The notes beneath the pieces were generated by a model. That model ran no database searches, was not told the DNA's origin, and was given only the letters and a program-made list of their open reading frames with translations. A DNA stretch of 39,835 bases, from assembly GCA_944387225.1 (NCBI GenBank), contig CALXDY010000106.1, positions 1 to 39,835 on the forward strand, written 5' to 3'. Source of the stretch: an uncultured Oscillospiraceae bacterium (GTDB lineage: Bacteria > Bacillota > Clostridia > Oscillospirales > Oscillospiraceae). Positions 38,478 through 39,835 of the stretch are shown in pieces. The first letter of the stretch is position 1. The number at the start of each line of letters is the position of its first letter. Both the position numbers and the translations under genes were made by a program.

Positions 38478-38492
38478 TGAAACAGCGTTTCA
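38478..38492. promoter_or_regulatory. Probable KdgR/IclR operator
   Basis: TGAAACAGCGTTTCA is a perfect 15-bp palindrome with a 3-base centre. It has the form of the KdgR box (GAAAC, three bases, GTTTC). It lies about 12-26 bases downstream of the predicted transcription start of the aldolase operon, a good place for a repressor. Confidence 0.8.
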
Positions 38493-38511
38493 CTTTTAAT
38501 GCCGTATGTTT

Positions 38512-38539
38512 ATTATATCGGCTGTCCAAAAAAAATCAA
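38512..38539 (-). promoter_or_regulatory. Promoter of the uronate operon
   Basis: On the minus strand TTGATT (38539-38534), a 16-base spacer and TATAAT (38517-38512), about 55 bases before the aldolase ATG. Confidence 0.82.
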
Positions 38540-38562
38540 GCCAGAAAGCCACAAAACTTCTC

Positions 38563-38591
38563 TTGCGTTTTTCGTACAAAACGTGTAAATT
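38563..38591 (+). promoter_or_regulatory. Promoter of the IclR regulator gene with overlapping dyad
   Basis: TTGCGT (38563-38568), a 17-base spacer and TAAATT (38586-38591). CGTTTT (38566-38571) and AAAACG (38578-38583) form a dyad inside the promoter, a possible autoregulation site. Confidence 0.55.
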
Positions 38592-38632
38592 AAAGAATAT
38601 ATTTCGCATTGTAAAACAAGGAGGGGAATATT

Positions 38633-39397
38633 ATGGAGCGGGGTGGAGTCCAGTCCCTGGACCGCGCCTTTGACCTGTTGGAGCTGCTGTGCAAAAGTCC
38701 CAACGGAATGACCATCCACCGTCTCAGCGAGACCACAGGGCTGCACAAAAGCACGGTGCACCGCCTGCTCAACGCCATGGCGGATCGGGGCTATGTCCAG
38801 CGGGATACGGAAAGCGCCGTTTACCGGGCGGGCATGCGGATCTGTGAGCTGGGCGACTATGTTTTGGACAATCTGGATGTGGTGGCCCGAGCCAGGGACG
38901 CCATGGAGCGGCTGAGCCGGCACACCGGTGAGACCGTCCACCTGGTCATGCGTCAGGGCAACGAAATTGTGTATATCCATAAGGTAGAGAGCATCCACGG
39001 CGGCGTACGCATGGTCTCCCGGATCGGGGCCAGACGTCCCCTGTACTGCACCGGGGTGGGCAAGGCCATTCTGGCCAGCCAGTCGGACCAGGAGGCGCTG
39101 GAGTGCTGGAACAGCAGTACACGGATCGCCTATACGCCGCATACTATTACAAAGGAAGCCGCCTTCCTTCATGAGCTTAATGAGATCCGCCGTCTGGGCT
39201 ACGCCCTGGACAACGAGGAAAATGAGCTGGACGTGCGGTGTGTGGCCACCGCCATTCCGGACTGGCGGGGGCAGTGCCAGTACGCTTTGTCCATTTCCGC
39301 CCCCCTGTCCCGAATGACCGACGAGCGGATTATGAATATGGTGCCCGACCTGATGCAGGCCCGGCAGGAAATCGCCGTCAACCTGGGAGCCCGTTAA
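38633..39397 (+). CDS. IclR-family regulator (KdgR-like)
   Basis: A 254-residue IclR-type regulator: an N-terminal winged HTH (about 5-65, SLDRAFDLLELLCKS and HRLSETTGLHKSTVHRLLNAM) and a C-terminal effector domain (about 75-250, GETVHLVMRQGNEIVYIHKVES, TGVGKAILA, ELDVRCVATAIPD). Members include KdgR, which represses uronate genes and is released by KDG. It is divergent from the aldolase operon, and the shared region holds the palindromic operator, so local control is very likely. GGAGGGG stands seven bases before the ATG. KDG as inducer is inference from the neighbours. Confidence 0.9.
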   Translation: MERGGVQSLDRAFDLLELLCKSPNGMTIHRLSETTGLHKSTVHRLLNAMADRGYVQRDTESAVYRAGMRICELGDYVLDNLDVVARARDAMERLSRHTGETVHLVMRQGNEIVYIHKVESIHGGVRMVSRIGARRPLYCTGVGKAILASQSDQEALECWNSSTRIAYTPHTITKEAAFLHELNEIRRLGYALDNEENELDVRCVATAIPDWRGQCQYALSISAPLSRMTDERIMNMVPDLMQARQEIAVNLGAR

Positions 39398-39499
39398 GCA
39401 ACTCCCACCCCGCCGCTGGGACACCCATCCGATCCCGCTGGCCGGAAACGCTCGACTCCCCATATTTTTCAATCCGGCGGAAAAAATCGAAAAAATCTC

Positions 39500-39528
39500 T
39501 TGCATTCTTCCGCAATCTGTGGTAGTAT
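39500..39528 (+). promoter_or_regulatory. Promoter of tRNA-Pro
   Basis: TTGCAT (39500-39505), a 17-base spacer and TAGTAT (39523-39528), 31 bases before the tRNA. Confidence 0.75.
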
Positions 39529-39559
39529 GTTCAAGCTGTCTGGTACAGGCAGCTGAAAT

Positions 39560-39636
39560 CCGGGTGTGGCGAAGTTTGGTATCGCGCTTGAATGGGGTTC
39601 AAGAGGCCCTGAGTTCGAATCTCAGCACTCGGACCA
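39560..39636 (+). tRNA. tRNA-Pro (anticodon GGG)
   Basis: A 77-nt tRNA with encoded CCA. The acceptor CCGGGTG pairs with CACTCGG (one G-U pair), discriminator A. The anticodon stem CTTGA/TCAAG encloses ATGGGGT, giving anticodon GGG. The T-arm contains CTGAGTTCGAATCTCAG. It reads CCC and CCU. Confidence 0.97.
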
Positions 39637-39674
39637 TCATCGGAGCAAAGTATTCTTTGCTCCGATGATTTTTT
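39637..39674 (+). terminator. Terminator of tRNA-Pro
   Basis: A perfect 14-bp stem (39637-39650 with 39655-39668), loop TATT, then TTTTTT. Confidence 0.95.
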
Positions 39675-39689
39675 ATGTTTCGGCACAAA

Positions 39690-39716
39690 AACGTCCGCCC
39701 CAGTGGGGCGGACGTT
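39690..39716. other. GC-rich hairpin after tRNA-Pro
   Basis: AACGTCCGCCC and GGGCGGACGTT form an 11-bp perfect stem around CAGTG. AAAA lies on its left side, so on the minus strand it looks like a weak terminator for a gene beyond the window. Confidence 0.6.
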
Positions 39717-39727
39717 CAGCGTGTCGA

Positions 39728-39762
39728 GAAACCCGGTTATGCGTCAAGCATAGGCGGGTTTC
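39728..39762. other. Nested dyad near the window end
   Basis: GAAACCCG (39728-39735) pairs with CGGGTTTC (39755-39762), and inside TATGC (39738-39742) pairs with GCATA (39748-39752), loop GTCAA. AAAGGAGG follows at 39778-39785, but no ATG, GTG or TTG follows at a usable distance before the window ends. I see no gene here. Confidence 0.55.
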
Positions 39763-39835
39763 CGTCATCTAGCGACCAAAGGAGGAGTATACAGAGAGAG
39801 GCAAGGCTGTCCTGCCACAGCCATCTGGCCAGTTT

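Noticed and set aside
36345..38480. A 711-codon frame opposite kdgK and the aldolase-VOC gene
   Set aside because: Antisense shadow of two genes with clear motifs and ribosome sites. The product is a low-complexity Val/Gly/Leu/His sequence.

Overview
The window looks like chromosomal DNA of a GC-rich, endospore-forming Firmicute. The sporulation genes spoVT and spoIIR, strong AGGAGG-type ribosome sites, Clostridia-style housekeeping genes and a 47-residue cysteine-rich miniprotein point to the Oscillospiraceae (Flavonifractor, Intestinimonas or Lawsonibacter-like). That placement is inference from gene content, not a database match. I see no phage, insertion sequence or CRISPR array. Most genes are housekeeping genes; the regulatory DNA between them is the more interesting part.

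Layout. 1-213 is the 3' end of a 2-keto-3-deoxygluconate (KDG) kinase gene, nearly identical to the end of the kdgK gene at 36.4 kb on the other strand. 357-2552: a small 2[4Fe-4S] ferredoxin, a NapH-like membrane protein and the Ser/Thr transporter SstT. 2.6-6.6 kb: SpoVT, a 99-bp tandem repeat with internal dyads, a VanY-type lipoprotein peptidase, an AraC regulator and another lipoprotein. 6.7-10.9 kb (minus strand): polA, greA, tRNA-Leu(GAG) and a small membrane protein. 11.1-17.2 kb (plus strand): an Lrp regulator, aminotransferase, ThrH, DUF1015 and ispE operon, then spoIIR and a DegV protein. 17.3-19.2 kb (minus): a U32 tRNA-hydroxylation protein and a flavoprotein. 19.4-25.2 kb (plus): WecG/TagA glycosyltransferase, thymidylate kinase-like protein, DJ-1, 5-formyl-THF cyclo-ligase, MltG and an ABC-class ATPase, with the cysteine-rich miniprotein on the minus strand between them.

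25.2-26.4 kb: a cation diffusion facilitator preceded by a strong promoter and a leader that resembles the czcD/NiCo metal riboswitch and ends in a terminator overlapping the aptamer. 26.5-27.6 kb: two orphan genes. 27.7-30.8 kb (minus): a complete preQ1 operon, queD-queE-folE-queC-queF, taking GTP to 7-aminomethyl-7-deazaguanine. A perfect-consensus promoter, a structured leader (probable preQ1 riboswitch) and a terminator stand in front of it.

30.8-39.4 kb: a hexuronate/unsaturated-uronate catabolic cluster on the minus strand: KDPG aldolase fused to a VOC domain, KDG kinase, uronate isomerase UxaC, an MFS transporter, KduI, a KduD-like dehydrogenase and a second KDG-kinase-like protein. 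KduI and KduD convert the unsaturated uronates released by polysaccharide lyases to KDG; KdgK phosphorylates it and the aldolase cleaves it to pyruvate and glyceraldehyde-3-phosphate. A divergent IclR-family (KdgR-like) regulator and a perfect 15-bp palindrome TGAAACAGCGTTTCA just downstream of the operon promoter complete the circuit. tRNA-Pro(GGG) and unassigned structured DNA close the window.
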